A stretch of 64,000 bases of DNA from contig BLAL01000018.1 of NCBI GenBank assembly GCA_015698045.1, positions 1,488,001 through 1,552,000 of the forward strand, given 5' to 3'. A program made the translations under genes and the position numbers. The stretch comes from Rhizophagus clarus (Eukaryota > Glomeromycota > Glomeromycetes > Glomerales > Glomeraceae). Every line of letters begins with the position of its first letter. The stretch's first letter is position 1. The notes under the pieces were generated by a model. The model saw only the letters and a program-made list of their open reading frames with translations. It had not been told where the DNA came from and did no database searches. Shown here piece by piece: positions 23,370-35,070 of the stretch.

Positions 23370-23765
23370 TCAGTCTGCTTTCGCTAGACGGTCCGCTTGT
23401 TCATTATAATCGTCACCGCTATAGGCCTTTACCTTATATGAAGAAATCGATAAGGATTTTAAAGATATAATTTGTTTTATAAGAAGCCAAACTGAAGAAT
23501 TATTAAATTTGTTAAATTGTCGAGGACTAACAAACGTGCCTGATAAATAACGGTGAAAAGTATGAATACAATTGGAGGAATAAATATAGATTTTAGCAGA
23601 AGCATTAAGAGGAAGAGTTAATAAATGGGTAAGAATGCTGAAAGTTTCAGTGCGAGTGGAAGAAGCATGAAACAAAGTTCTAGCATTAAATTCTTACTTG
23701 CAACCATCCAAAGACCTAAAGAACATGTGGGAAGACCTAAATCAAAGACGGATATCTGTAAGCAA
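23370..23765 (-). pseudogene. LINE RNase H domain fragment
   Basis: The minus strand reads an RNase H-like sequence: a degenerate start, then SSTRTETFSILTHLLTLP (the conserved glutamate), SAKIYIYSSNCIHTFHRYL (where TDS is expected, so an acidic residue is lost) and SYKVKAYSGDDYNEQADRLAKAD (the final conserved His/Asn/Asp region, with K-AYSG for the usual K-AHSG). This arrangement is typical of the RNase H of jockey-like LINE polyproteins of Rhizophagus. The fragment ends in a stop at 23370 and has no reverse transcriptase attached. Confidence 0.8.
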
Positions 23766-24407
23766 TTAGTAAATTTCATCTAATTATTATTATTACTATT
23801 ATTATTACGAAAAAGCGCATAATATAAATTACATGCTTTTAATAATAATGTTAATAAATACGTAAAAAGATTTTAATGCGATCATATGAAACTTAATATT
23901 TTTTTTTACAGAAAGATTGCTAAAGGCTCACAGATGATGGTCACAATCAATTCCCATTAATTGTCCTCTTTCTTATTCTCTGATATTACTTCTAACAACT
24001 CCTTTATTTCCCTTTCACGGCCGCATTTTTTTTTTTTTATCTTTTATTTGTATTAATTCCTAAGATATCTCATATCTCTTTTCTAATCATACATTTACAT
24101 TTCTGTTTTTTTTTAACACTGAATGAATAAATACGCTTGGTTTCTTTTTTACTTGTGCAAATTGACGTACGACAAAATTTATTAAATAATTTTTGTATAC
24201 ATAGAACAACGATACATACAAAAAAAATTTGAAAAGGACTAAGAAATTATAAAGTAAAAACAAAGTAATTCCAAAACCGCAATTATTGTTTTAATGAAAA
24301 ATTAAACCTAAAAAACGAGATGAAAAAAAAGAAAAATTCACTACAGTTGCTAAAAAGCAAAGGTTTTGAAAATAAAGAAAGGTAGAGGATGTTCGTAACT
24401 AAATACA
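23766..24407. other. No gene recognised
   Basis: A+T-rich sequence with long T and A runs; nothing else visible. Confidence 0.5.
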
Positions 24408-24851
24408 CAGGCTATCGCGATAAATCGGACTGGTTAGTTCCGGAGAAAATATCCGGTATATCAAGACATCTGATATATCAAAAAATCTTATGCCGGTTTG
24501 TATGTAAATTACGTTAGGACTCGGTGTACAGTATCAAGGTTTACAAAAAAAATAAAACTATTTTTAAACTTTGATTTGAAGATTGAAATAAAAAAAAAAA
24601 ATGGTAAGAATTGTATGAGAAAAATTTGATTTGAATAATTAATCTTAAATTATTCATTTCGGTCAAAATTAGGTTTTTTTAAAAAATTATAATAATATAA
24701 AGGAAGGATAAATTAAGGAAAAATCCGAAATATCAAGATTTTTTTGATATATATCGCGATTGTTTTAATATGACAGATTTGGTTCCAGAAGAAAAATCCG
24801 AAATAACACCAAATCCGATTTATCAAAGATCCGATTTATCGCGATTGGCTG
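24408..24851. mobile_element. Putative non-autonomous hAT-type MITE
   Basis: The two ends are inverted copies: left CAGGCTATCGCGATAAATCGG from 24408, right (complement) CAGCCAATCGCGATAAATCGG ending at 24851. Inside are many GATATATC and CCGATTTATC words and no coding capacity. The ends start with CAG, as in many hAT elements. Flanking 8-mers TAAATACA and TAAATTTT agree at five positions, a possible decayed 8-bp target duplication. Confidence 0.55.
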
Positions 24852-24865
24852 TAAATTTTCGAGGG

Positions 24866-25726
24866 ATCGAGAATTTCCGTTAAGGGTCTCTTAGGACAAT
24901 CTACTTACGAACCTCTAGTATCAATTCACCACACTTTGGAAATGGCCAACAAACATCACTTAACTATTTTGGTGCGCATACAAGATCTTAGTAAAGCATA
25001 CGATCGAGTAAACGTCGTCTTGCTTTACTCCGTCTTAATATTCTTGCAACTATGTGTTCATTATTATGTGATTTATTCACCAATCGTACGAATCAAATTA
25101 TATTACAAGATCGCCACTTACAACGTCACCCAAGACACCGATCAAGGAGAGGTGATTTTTCCTTTGGATATGTTATTACGATCCTATGTTTCAAGCCATC
25201 GTAAGATTTAGCATTTCAATCACTATAACGCGTTTACAACATACAGTATATATTTTCCTGATAATGATATCCATACTCATTTTTCGTGTTCAGTATTGGG
25301 CTACTTTGATGTTACGACGTGGCTTAGCCACTCACCATCGCAACTAGAAGAAAAATTATCTATTGTCAATTTATTTATGACTTAGCGAACATAAAAATTA
25401 ATAGAGACAAGTACAAAATCTTCACTAATCAGAAAAAAATTCTCTCCCACGCTTTTCACTTAACGTCAATGGTTCTATTATTCTATTATCCCGATTCAAA
25501 TTAATCCTGTCAAAAAAAGCCGAACGTATTCTCGACGTCTATTTTAATGGATTAACCATTAATTCAGATCTATCACTAACCTTATTTATCATACTTTAAC
25601 CCGCAAACGCATCTCTCTCGACCATGTCAAAACGTTAATAGAGTGCTCATCCCTAGACTAGAATATCCTTATGCAGTTTTGTATTCTATCATACCCTATT
25701 TGTAATTTCATATTAGCCCCCCTTAA
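24866..25726 (+). mobile_element. Outer LINE, reverse transcriptase relic (first part)
   Basis: Several frames carry recognisable RT blocks in the right order: STYEPLVSIHHTLEMAN, QDLSKAYDRVNV (RT motif with the catalytic aspartate), CDLFTNRTNQIIL, then TDQGEVIFPL (the xQGxxxSP motif, with S changed to F). A later piece reads HTLTRKRISLDHVKTLIE. Stops and frameshifts show it is dead. The sequence is cut at 25727-25742 by another LINE and resumes at 28510. The family matches the abundant jockey-like elements of Rhizophagus. Confidence 0.8.
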
Positions 25727-25742
25727 AAAACTTTACAAATAA
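25727..25742. repeat. Left target-site duplication of the nested LINE
   Basis: AAAACTTTACAAATAA here is repeated exactly at 28494-28509. It is immediately followed by the T-rich complement of the LINE's A-rich 3' tail. Confidence 0.9.
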
Positions 25743-28493
25743 TTTATTTATTTTATTTTATTTTATTTATTGTTAGAGACCAACTCGTAAATTACAAATC
25801 GTAGAAAAACTAATCTATAATCTAGGAAAATAAGAATTATTAACTACATCATGTAATTATAAACCCCTGCCCGCAGTGGACGTCAGCCTGTGTTGTTAAA
25901 TTATACAAGCTATGACCGAGTATACACAGATCCTAGGATATAGGTTGCCAAATTATCCTTTCCAGCGGATGCCAGCTTCACGTGAATTCTGTTAGGTGAA
26001 GAATGATTTAACACTATTTTCAAGTTGTAAAAATTTTGGTGAAAATTGTAGAAAGAATTGATGAAAAAATTATAAAGTAACAATAACGAATCAATCGCCA
26101 TTGTTATAGGTGGATTTGACGCGCTTCAGGATAGACACATCATCGTGAGAAGGGTTTGTGCGTCCTGAGAGCAGATTCTTATCCGAATCGACAGGACGGG
26201 TTGAAGAGGTTGATGGAATTATTGCAGGTGCCCTATCTTGATTGTCCATCTGCGAAAGAAAATCCATAGGGAGAAGTTTGATGCATTTATTATTGAACAC
26301 GTAATCGTGAAAAGAGGAGACTCGCTTATTAAAGCGTAATTTGGTGATTAAAAACCCAGAGTTCTTCGGAGTTTGAACAGATTCAGTCATCCTGGTATCC
26401 TCATCTGGGTATTTATCTTGAGTTGACTGAAAAATCTTTGGTGGTTTTCTTTGTAATAAGGTGTGCATGTGAGCGTAACTATTTCTGTTACATTCAGCAA
26501 TATCTAATAAATCGGATGAATTCATTAGCGCTAACTGACGTTGTTGAAAATTGTGTGTGATGGAGCGTAATTGACCATCTAAAGTATCTGATAATAAAGT
26601 TAAATGTTTGGTATGAGACATGAATTTGTTGTATTCCTCGAAATCTTTCACGTCGTGATCATGGATTAAATTGAGTTGTCGTTGGTGCTCTCTATTGATC
26701 TTTTCGTTGGCTATGTCAATAGCACGTTGTTGACGAGCCCTTTTTTGATATTCTTTTTTAGCCTTGTTGACGTATTCCCACCATCGACTGGAGCCAGAGG
26801 GGAATTCAATCGTGCCGGAGCCATTAAACAGGCGACGGCGTGAAATAAAGGGTAGAATTTCGGCTAATTTGACTTTACGATCTTCAGCTAAGAGTTCTTC
26901 TGGGATAGGATTGAAGTTAGTGAGATCGTTCTGATTGGGAATTTTGTTTTTTGACGGGAGGATTGATGTTATGATCCCAGGTGATAATATGATCCTTTGT
27001 AGGAATGTAGGGTAAAGCGTCCGGTGTCCTCCTTAAACGTGATAATGGTAAGTGTTTAATAACTTTGTAAAAAGTTTTATTGTAAACGGACAAATACTGC
27101 GAGACTTTGGCAGCTTGTTTGATAGTGTTGTGACCAGGAAATTTGCGAGAGTGGTAAACCAACATGGTTCTAGCTTTTGCCCTGATTTCGTACCAGGCTC
27201 TTCGTTTGGCTTGTTTACGTTGGGTTTTTTTCTGGTAATGATCTAGTGGGATATAAGATGGGTTAAGATATTTCTTGCAAAACACGTAACGGAGTGGTGA
27301 TCCATTGTATGAATCACAATCCAAGTGTTGATATTTGGTTTGATATTCTATGCCACGGCGGTGGCTTGTAACAGTAGTAACGGTATTATTGAACCATTTC
27401 TTGTGTATTAATTTTAGGTGTATTAGTTTATCGTTGTTTGCCGTTATAGATGGCGGTACTGAGGATGAGGCCGTCGCATTTGAAGATGAAGCAGCGATAG
27501 GCGATGAGTGTTTTGTAAATTTGTATAAGTGTTTTTGATGGTGGACACACCCTTGATGATAGTAGTCCACAATATTAGTGACCTGTGATGGAGGTGTAGA
27601 GCGTAACATCACTATAGGTGAAGGAGTAGTACAAAAAGTTTCTTGTGTTTTATTAAAGTGAAAATTGCATGGCACATAAATGCCGAATTTGAATCTATAT
27701 TTTTTGTAAGAAAAGTTGAAAAATGTGCAGGTGACCCAATTATTTTGGGAAGTGGAATTAGATCGGTTGGATATAATTAGAAGTCGATCATAGACTTTGT
27801 TTCTAATTAAATTGAAATATTTGTTCTGTATCCTGCGCGGGATAACACGTTATAATGAGAAAAAAAGGGTAATTAAAGTAGAAATGCAAAATTTCTTATT
27901 TGGGTAATTGGAAGTAGAGGTGAATGTGTGTATGTCTATTGGACAACGAAAATCATTAGTGTGTATGGTAGGCAGATCGTGCAGCAGATTCAGGGGAGCC
28001 AATAAATTCATCCGCTGATCTGGAATTTCGAAAAGGAAAGTTTTTGAACATTTCCATTCGTACATTGAGTTGTAACCCCAACGATCACTATGATTCACGT
28101 GAAAGTGCTTCACAGAGACAGGAAGGTTGTATTGAAGGTTTTTGGACAAAGACGCGAAGGTTGAGGAAAGAGTCGAAGGAGGCATATTACTTTAATGAAG
28201 ATAAAACTTGGACCAGGAAGTGTGGAAGCTGACGTATTATTCTTTTAGAGTAGGGTTCTACCTCACGTAAATATGGTAGGTGAGGAGTGACGATATTGTT
28301 CGTAAGTTGTAGTTTTTGTAAAACTTGTTGGTGAAATGAAAAAATAAAAAAAAAGTGGTTAAAGAGCTTCTAAAGGGTTCGTGAAGTTATGAACAGTAAA
28401 GAAAAAGACTCTTTCCGAGTGTTTTCATATACTCTTTCGTGAAAAAAAGCGTCTCAAATATTTGGTTTTAGTGATCAGCGGGAAAAAGATCCC
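25743..28493 (-). mobile_element. Nested LINE inserted antisense into the outer LINE
   Basis: The element is 2,751 bp between exact 16-bp target duplications. At its 3' end (25743-25780) the minus strand has an (AAAATA)n tail, as expected for target-primed reverse transcription. The 5' end lies at 28493. It holds a decayed first reading frame but no reverse transcriptase, so it was either a non-autonomous derivative or lost the second frame before inserting. Confidence 0.85.
26091..28185 (-). pseudogene. Decayed ORF1-like protein of the nested LINE
   Basis: Reading from 28185 on the minus strand: an N-terminal piece (MPPSTLSSTFASLSKN...) to about 27850, then after a frame change a long piece through 26917 (a KYRFKFGIYV region, serine-rich stretch, then the basic segment YQKKTQRKQAKRRAWYEIR). 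After another frame change near 26940 comes an arginine/glutamine-rich helical segment (FISRRRLFNGSG, WWEYVNKAKKEYQKRARQQR) and the final piece to 26091. At least two frameshifts break it. No zinc knuckle or RRM is obvious. I call it ORF1 because of its place in the element and its basic, nucleic-acid-binding character; the family is not identified. Confidence 0.6.
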
Positions 28494-28509
28494 AAAACTT
28501 TACAAATAA
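28494..28509. repeat. Right target-site duplication of the nested LINE
   Basis: An exact copy of the 16 bases at 25727-25742; beyond it the plus-strand outer LINE resumes. Confidence 0.9.
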
Positions 28510-30003
28510 CCTAAATATCCTCCTCTATTTCTAAGCCCTACTACTCATCACGTGATTTTTAATGCGTTATTTCCAAACATTCAATGTCTTTTTAACAATC
28601 AAATTAAAGTTTAGTCCTCTTTATTGGCTGCTTTGTTTAATACTCCAAAAATTAGTTCAGTCACAAATGAACTATGGCTCCCTTACATTCCTCTCACTAT
28701 CACTGCCTTTTATGATTCCATTGTTAAACCCACTTATTTGACGCGACTCTTGAACTCTGTTCATGTAAATGTTATACCAAATTTTAACCTTATTACTAAA
28801 GGAGGTAATACCTCCATTCATTCTTGTTTACCTGATTTGACTGCACGATATATTGATTCTCTTAGGAAAAAACGTATCATGTTTATGACCAGCGGATGGT
28901 TATTACCTTCTTACTTGGGGTGAAATTAAGAAATTACACCTCACCAATTTCACAAAATGTACTTTTTCATCCGGATTGATACGTCTCACTCAGGAATGGG
29001 TTTATTATTGACATCCCTCTTCTTCTTCGGTAATTCATGGAAAATCTTTAACTCGCGACAACTCTAACTCTTCCTTTTTGACTTACGCTCAACATTTTAT
29101 TCCATTCCCCGTCGATGACAGGATGAATACCTTTAATTTTTCCTACCTTGTACATGTACGGGCTGTTCTCTTCACTCCTACTATCCCTTTCATTGTGTTT
29201 TTATTTCATCACTTATTCTTCTTAAATGCTATAACAAAAATGTTATTCCTTTTCCCAATTCTCGATCTATCAAAACCTTTTATTTCCCTACAAACTATTG
29301 ACGCTTATAAACAATTGGCTTATAATTTTTTTTTTGCTTCATAATCAAATTGTTACCCCTATTTCAACTCATGTTAATAATTACCTTCATCTTTCTTACT
29401 CTGAGTCGTCATCTTCTACTTCTTCATCTTCCCTCCCTCCCAAATAATTTAGTTTTTTGTCAACGCATTATTTTTGATTCTATTATTTGCTACCCTAACA
29501 TTTCAACGCTTATTGCATATTTACAACCAGTATACTTCCTTATGGAGAAACGAATTATCACCTTGGTCTACACTCAGCACACCTACCAGTTTTACTATTA
29601 ATTATGGAACGACATTACTTTTACAATATTCCACTGCCGCTTTGGCTGATACGGACATTCCACATTATACCAACTCTTCATCTCTCTTCAATACACATTT
29701 ACTTTATAATTCCGCTACTTTACAACCTGACCACCCTTTAACCTTTTGATCTACGATATTATTCCTATACTAATATAATCAAGGTTTTATTAGTAGACAT
29801 TCTATGCAACGTTCAACTTTGTTACAATTTTTCTATCCTCCTAGTGATGTTATCAAGCAAAAAATTTGGAAGCCGCACGCCAAACGTTTGAAGACCTAAC
29901 CAAACGCGACAAAATTATTTTACTGCCGGAGACACTCTCGTTCTACGTCTTCTGAGGTTACTCGGAGATCACGTGCTCGTTCAGATCCTAAAGATTCCTA
30001 AGG
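28510..30003 (+). mobile_element. Outer LINE, relic of the region between RT and RNase H (second part)
   Basis: Plus-strand pieces in shifting frames resemble the long connection region of Rhizophagus LINE polyproteins: ELWLPYIPLTITAFYDSIV, LLTWGEIKKLHLTNFTK, LIRLTQEWVYY, FFFLTYAQHF-type segments and, near 29850, SDVIKQKIWKPHAKRL. Many stops and frameshifts are present. Together with 24866-25726 it is one element split by the nested LINE. Confidence 0.7.
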
Positions 30004-31079
30004 TTCATACCAACTTCCACCAAGTAAAAGGTGATAATTTTTTATTTTATATTATTATTTCTAACTATTTCTTTCGTTTCTAACTATTTTTTCGCTCTAA
30101 TTTTTTTTTTTTTAGATCTTTTGTTCTTAGGCAAAGGACTTGGGAAAGTTAGTTAGTGTTTCTTTAAAGATACTTACATTAATATTTAAATACTATTTAG
30201 ATAGAAGTATTCTTAAAGTCTAAAGACTCTAAAAAAAGTTAGTAATACAGTAGTTTAATAAATAAAGAAACGTTTAAAAAATTTTTTACCTAGTGTATGT
30301 TTTAAATTAAAGCGGCTTAAAAATAAATAAAAGGAGAGCAGGTGTCGTTTCTTTTTAAAAGATAGTTTCAAAATCAATTTTTATTGCGTTTTTTATAACA
30401 GTACTTTGTTATTTTCGTTGTTTTAATTTTAATTGATCGACAAATCACCTGATCACAGTAATTCGAAAACGGCGATAATATGGGTTTTTTTTAAGTATAC
30501 TTTTTTTTGATTCTTCGTTAATTCATGTAATTTTTTGAGGAATTTGTATCTTTGTTGTTGCCACCTTTAAAAATATAATAAAAATAAATGTAGCACGTAG
30601 GACTTTAGAATATCCATAATATTATGTAACCCAGAAAAATAAATACTTACGAAGTATAAAACGATCTTTGTAGAATAATATGCTTCCAATCCAAATAAAT
30701 TTATTATAAAATTATGCTACTAACCCTTTCAAAAGTGCTTTCAATATTCCACTATTGTAAAAGACTTGTAGTGAATAATCATGTCCATCAATATTATTGC
30801 TTGTTGGTGACAATTCATTATAAAATCATTTTATTAAAAAGGATGAAAACAATTACCCATTTGACTATACTGTCTTTAAAAAAAATTATGGCAACATTAA
30901 TTTTGTATTCCAATAATTATTAACAATGTCACCGTGTGAGACTCAATTTCTGACTTTTGAAATAAAACAAAATGTAAATAAAAAATCTAGTATATAATAA
31001 AAAAAAAAAGCTATTGTTGATGAAGTACATGAGAGTTAACATAGTAGTTGCGAATCTGCCCCAAAGATAATACAACTAC
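30004..31079. other. No gene recognised
   Basis: A+T-rich sequence with only short frames; one of 69 codons at 30714 has no resemblance to a known family. Confidence 0.45.
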
Positions 31080-31720
31080 CCTCATACCCGGTTAAGCATA
31101 TTCCACTTTAAATCACCTGGAACACTTGAGACAATGTTGGGGAGTTTGCTCAAAACCCAACACTGCTTGGGGGCTTTCCAGATGAAATAAAATGAAACAT
31201 ACCTAGTCACAAGTATGAGTTCAACAGACACCGGAATGTCCTGCGTATTTGTTGTTGTTACCCACGTGAAGCAAGAGACCATGGTACAAAGTTTGCTATG
31301 TCATCTGAAGCTAATCTTAGAACAGAGAAGGACATTCACAATAGGCCGTCCTCCATATATAAGGTCTGGTTACCTGACTGGAAACTTTCGCAAATTGTGG
31401 CCATGGAGTGCTTCCAGTTCTCTGAGTAAGAGAAACTTCAGATGAGAACAAACAGCCGAATGAAAGATACTAATGAAAAGCTTTTTGAACTGTTGAGGAA
31501 GGTACATAACCAATTCTTCCTTCAGAATAAGTAGACCTCAAACAGGGGATTACAAAGAACTTTTCCTAGATCTGGTCAAACGTTCACCAGACGTGAGCAG
31601 CCGGAGTGGTTCGCGCCATTTGATGAAGTCTTCTGGTATCTGCCCTTCATACAACTTTCACAATCTTTAATATACATACCTTAAATTTTTGGATTTGTCT
31701 TTATAGGAACATATAGTGAA
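31080..31720 (+). other. Unidentified possible gene relic with balanced base composition
   Basis: Composition here is visibly less A+T-rich than on either side. One plus-strand frame is open for about 80 codons ending near 31430 (it includes NVLRICCCYPREARDHG and PSSIYKVWLPDWKLSQIV). After a stop another frame continues with KLFELLRKVHNQFFLQNK and REQPEWFAPFDEVFWYLPF. I do not recognise the family. It could be a decayed transposon or a captured gene. Confidence 0.3.
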
Positions 31721-32689
31721 ATGACATCCAATACGGGAATAGTTTTATGATAAACAAATAAATATATGTTGAACTTTCTTTTGTTTAGGATAGAAATACG
31801 TCTTGTTTGTTATAAAGAGACGAGAGAATAAGTCTTTTATTATTTGTTTTTATGGAGAAAAAGTTATGAAAAGGAGAGAAAGTGAGCGTTTTTTTATTTG
31901 TTTGTGTGTTATAAAAAGAAGTATTATATCTGATATATCAGATATATCAATCATGTAGCGCGATTGACGCGTCACGCGTTGCTTGCATGTATGATAACAA
32001 AATTATCCCGTCAGCTGTGTCACACAAAAATATAGTAAATATACCAAATTGATGTAATAAATAACACAAATGTATTGCACATTCATATGAAAATTGAAAA
32101 TGCGACTAATACTATATTTGCCCAAAACGTGATCTTGTTTTTTCGGCGCGACATTTAATCCATGGACACTTTTTTTCGGTTATAAGATTATTTATTTAAG
32201 CAAATCAATGCAACCGTAATTTTTGCAAAATTAGTTGTTGAAATAAACCCACAATGCATATCCTCGTTGTTATTTTATTTACAGCAGCTCTCATGTCATT
32301 AAATAATTAATGCAAATAGAGCTTAAAATCAGGAGAATTTTCATCGATTGTGAGAAAAGTCCGGTATATAGCAAAAAAACGCACATCCATAGGTATATGT
32401 TTACCTTGTTTAATCCCCTTCGATTTTCGATTAATAAGACCGGCCTAGCCGTTTAGGAATTCAGGATTTATTTTTATCAAGTGACTTAAATTATACCGTT
32501 TTAAAAGTTATTTATGTTAACTATTACCATCTTGTATATACCTGATATTAGTTTCGTAATCTTTTTATTACTTGAAATTTAACATTTTACCATGGTTTGT
32601 TTCTACATTGGCCCCAGAAAGTAATATTTTAAAGTCAAGTCATTTGACATGTACACAGTACACAATAGGAAATTTATCATTCATCAATT
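31721..32689. other. No gene recognised
   Basis: GATATATCAGATATATC words at 31927-31950 belong to the same degenerate family as at 14943 and 24408. At 32113-32150 a stretch (CCAAAACGTGATCTTGTTTTTTCGG) weakly resembles the far upstream edge of the module-gene promoters. No coding sequence was identified. Confidence 0.4.
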
Positions 32690-32875
32690 TTATTTGATTT
32701 ATTATGAACGTTTCTTTTGGATTTGTGAATAGATCTTAACCAGGACTCCATTTGCTTATAAGTAAGATTGTACATTAACTTAATACCTTCTTGAAGTATT
32801 AATTTTTTACAAATGTCAGTATTCACTTGACTTTTACTCATCTTTATCAAGAAGTCTCTTCAATAAGGGATAGTC
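32690..32875 (-). pseudogene. Relic last exon of module gene C
   Basis: The minus strand reads LLKRLLDK, then SQVNTDICKKLI and a final helix KQMESWLRSIHKSKRN, clearly the fourth module of gene C. It is shortened near its start, lacks the PKL residues of the LIPKL motif, and the acceptor AG used by paralogues (GACCAG) reads GACTAT. Since the exon before it already ends in a stop, it is unlikely to be translated. Confidence 0.75.
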
Positions 32876-33079
32876 ATAGATAAACAATAATCAAGCCAGC
32901 AAAATTTATATATCACATAGAAAAATTAATTAATGAAATAAACCTTTGTACTATCTTCAATCTTTGATCCTTCTTCATCCTTCTTCAAAAATATTACTTG
33001 GCCTTCTTTCTTTTGATTTTGTTTGTCGTATAGCTAGTCGAATGGCATTATCAGTCTCTGCTTGTCGTAAATAATCCAA

Positions 33080-34679
33080 TTAATAGTCTATTGATATCGG
33101 ATTTGGTTGAATTAATTGATTTGACTTTAAATATGCATATCTTTTGGACTTGTGAATAGATTGTAACCAGGTCTCCGCTTGCTCATAAGTAGGATTGAAT
33201 GCTTTCATTTCATTTTGAAGTCTAGGAATTAACTTTTGACAAATGTCACTATTCGCTTTGCTTCCAAAGGTTTCTTCAACCTTAAGATTAAGCTCAGATG
33301 GAAAAGTTTTAAGAAGTGTTCTCATTAAGGCCTGGTTTAAAACAAAAAAATCAAACAATTAATTAGAATTTACATAACATACAAATGATTAAGTTAATTG
33401 ATGATACCTTTGCTTCATCTTCAATCTTTAACTCATCTTCATCTTCAGAAAAATCATTTGGTTCCTTTCCTTTTAAATTTATTTGTTGTCCAACTGTTTG
33501 AACGGACTCTTGTTCATTATCAACTTTATCATCTAATGATATCTGATTTAATTTTAAATAGGCCTTTCGTTTGGAATTATGAATAGAACGTAACCAGGAC
33601 TCCACTTGCTTATAAGAAAGATTGTACGTTGGCTTAATATCTTCCATAAGCTTAGGTATTAACTTTTCACAAATGTCAGTATTCACTTTGCTTTTAAAAG
33701 TTTGATCGGACTTAAGTTCATACTCATTCTGAGTATAAGTTTTGTCGATAAGTCTCTTCATTAAGAACTGGTCATAAAGAATCAATAAGTCAGTATAAAT
33801 TTAAGCAGCATACAAATGATTGAAATTAATTAACGAACAAACCTTTGCACCATCTTCAATCCTTAACCCTTCTTCGTTCTTTGATTTACTTGGCTTTCTT
33901 TCATTTGAATTTTTTTCGGCTTGTGAATCTTCATCTATTGGTGATTGATTCGATGGATTTTGTTGTCGGTTTGATGGATTTGATTTTAAATATGCCTTCC
34001 TTTTGGTCTCGTGAATAGATTTCAACCAAGCCTTCACTTGTTCGGAAGAAGGATTATAATTGTGTACATTCATTAGCTTTTGTAGCTCAGGTACTAACGC
34101 TATGCAAGTATTATTATTCGCTTGGCTTGTAAAAATTTCTTTTTCATTAAGTTCAAAGTCGGGAAAAGTTTTAAGAAGTATTCTCACTAAGGCCTGTTTT
34201 AAATTTTTTAAAATAAAAATTATAATAATTCACAATAATGAATATCTCCAAGATAAATTAATTATTATTTATCAACCATTTCCTTTTCTTCTTCTCCAAA
34301 TGGATTTTTTTTCATTTGCCGTTTTGCTGATGAAGCGCTATCATCAGATTCTTCAACTTGTAATTCATTATTGTCATTTACTAACTGCAGATTTCGTTTG
34401 TACTGCAAATGATTATGCTTTTTAGAGAGTTTGATATTTTCAGCTTCTAATTCATAAAATAATTTTTTCAATTCTAAATATAAAAATAGATAGATACACA
34501 CATATGTATTAGCAAACATGGCGCATAATATCAAACGTTATTTATTGATTCATATGGTTAAAAAAGATTGAACCTTCGACTTCCTCAGAATTAGGACTAT
34601 TATTTCGGACAGTTTCTCCTTGAGAGGGACGATTTTTATGTTCACTAGTAGTTTCTGTTTTTTTACTTTGTCGAATCAT
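33080..34679 (-). CDS. Homeodomain-like module protein C (coiled coil plus three modules), C-terminally truncated
   Basis: Five exons: 34679-34574, 34473-34277, 34193-33843, 33767-33408, 33331-33080; intron 1 phase 1, the others phase 0; 421 residues. It follows the layout of A, B and D: basic/Ser-rich N-terminus, short coiled coil (ELKKLFYELEAENIKLSKKH), acidic patch, KRQMKK basic patch, then modules in exons 3, 4 and 5 (last helices EQVKAWLKSIHETKRKAYLK, KQVESWLRSIHNSKRKAYLK, EQAETWLQSIHKSKRYAYLK). A TAA at 33082-33080 ends the frame. Just beyond it the same frame carries on with the usual linker (LRQAETDNAIRLAIRQTKSK), showing that the stop is a recent nonsense change. A fourth module exon persists as a relic downstream. 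It may still make a three-module protein. Confidence 0.72.
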
Positions 34680-35070
34680 AGTTCCTATAAAAAAAACAAA
34701 TTATTATTATTTCAAATTTTAAATTACGGATAGGTTTACGTAATTAAATGTTATCTTTTAGGAGTACCGTGTTAGCATTATTTTTTAACAAATTAAGGTA
34801 TTTTAAAACATTCATTTACTATAGTCATATATTATTTTTATTCTCTAGACTATATACAGAGTGATATTACTGGGAAAAGATTGTTTTTTTTTTAATTTTT
34901 TTTTTTTTTTTAAAAAAAAATGGGATTATCAGATCTTCCCAAAAAGAGTAATGTTCCGCCTTCGTCAATGATGATAGATCGTTCATTTTTGGAATAAATG
35001 AAACTACTGTACGTACGACGAGTCTAGACTGTATGGAGTCTAGTAAAAAATTTCCAAAAAAAACCTGTTA
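34680..35070 (-). promoter_or_regulatory. Shared upstream region of module gene C
   Basis: On the minus strand the distal block CTCCATACAGTCTAGACT lies about 360 bp before the ATG, followed by ACTCTTTTTGGGAAGA. The proximal block AATTACGTAAACCTATCCGT starts at 34745, 66 bp before the ATG, preceded by CTAACACGGTAC. Confidence 0.68.
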
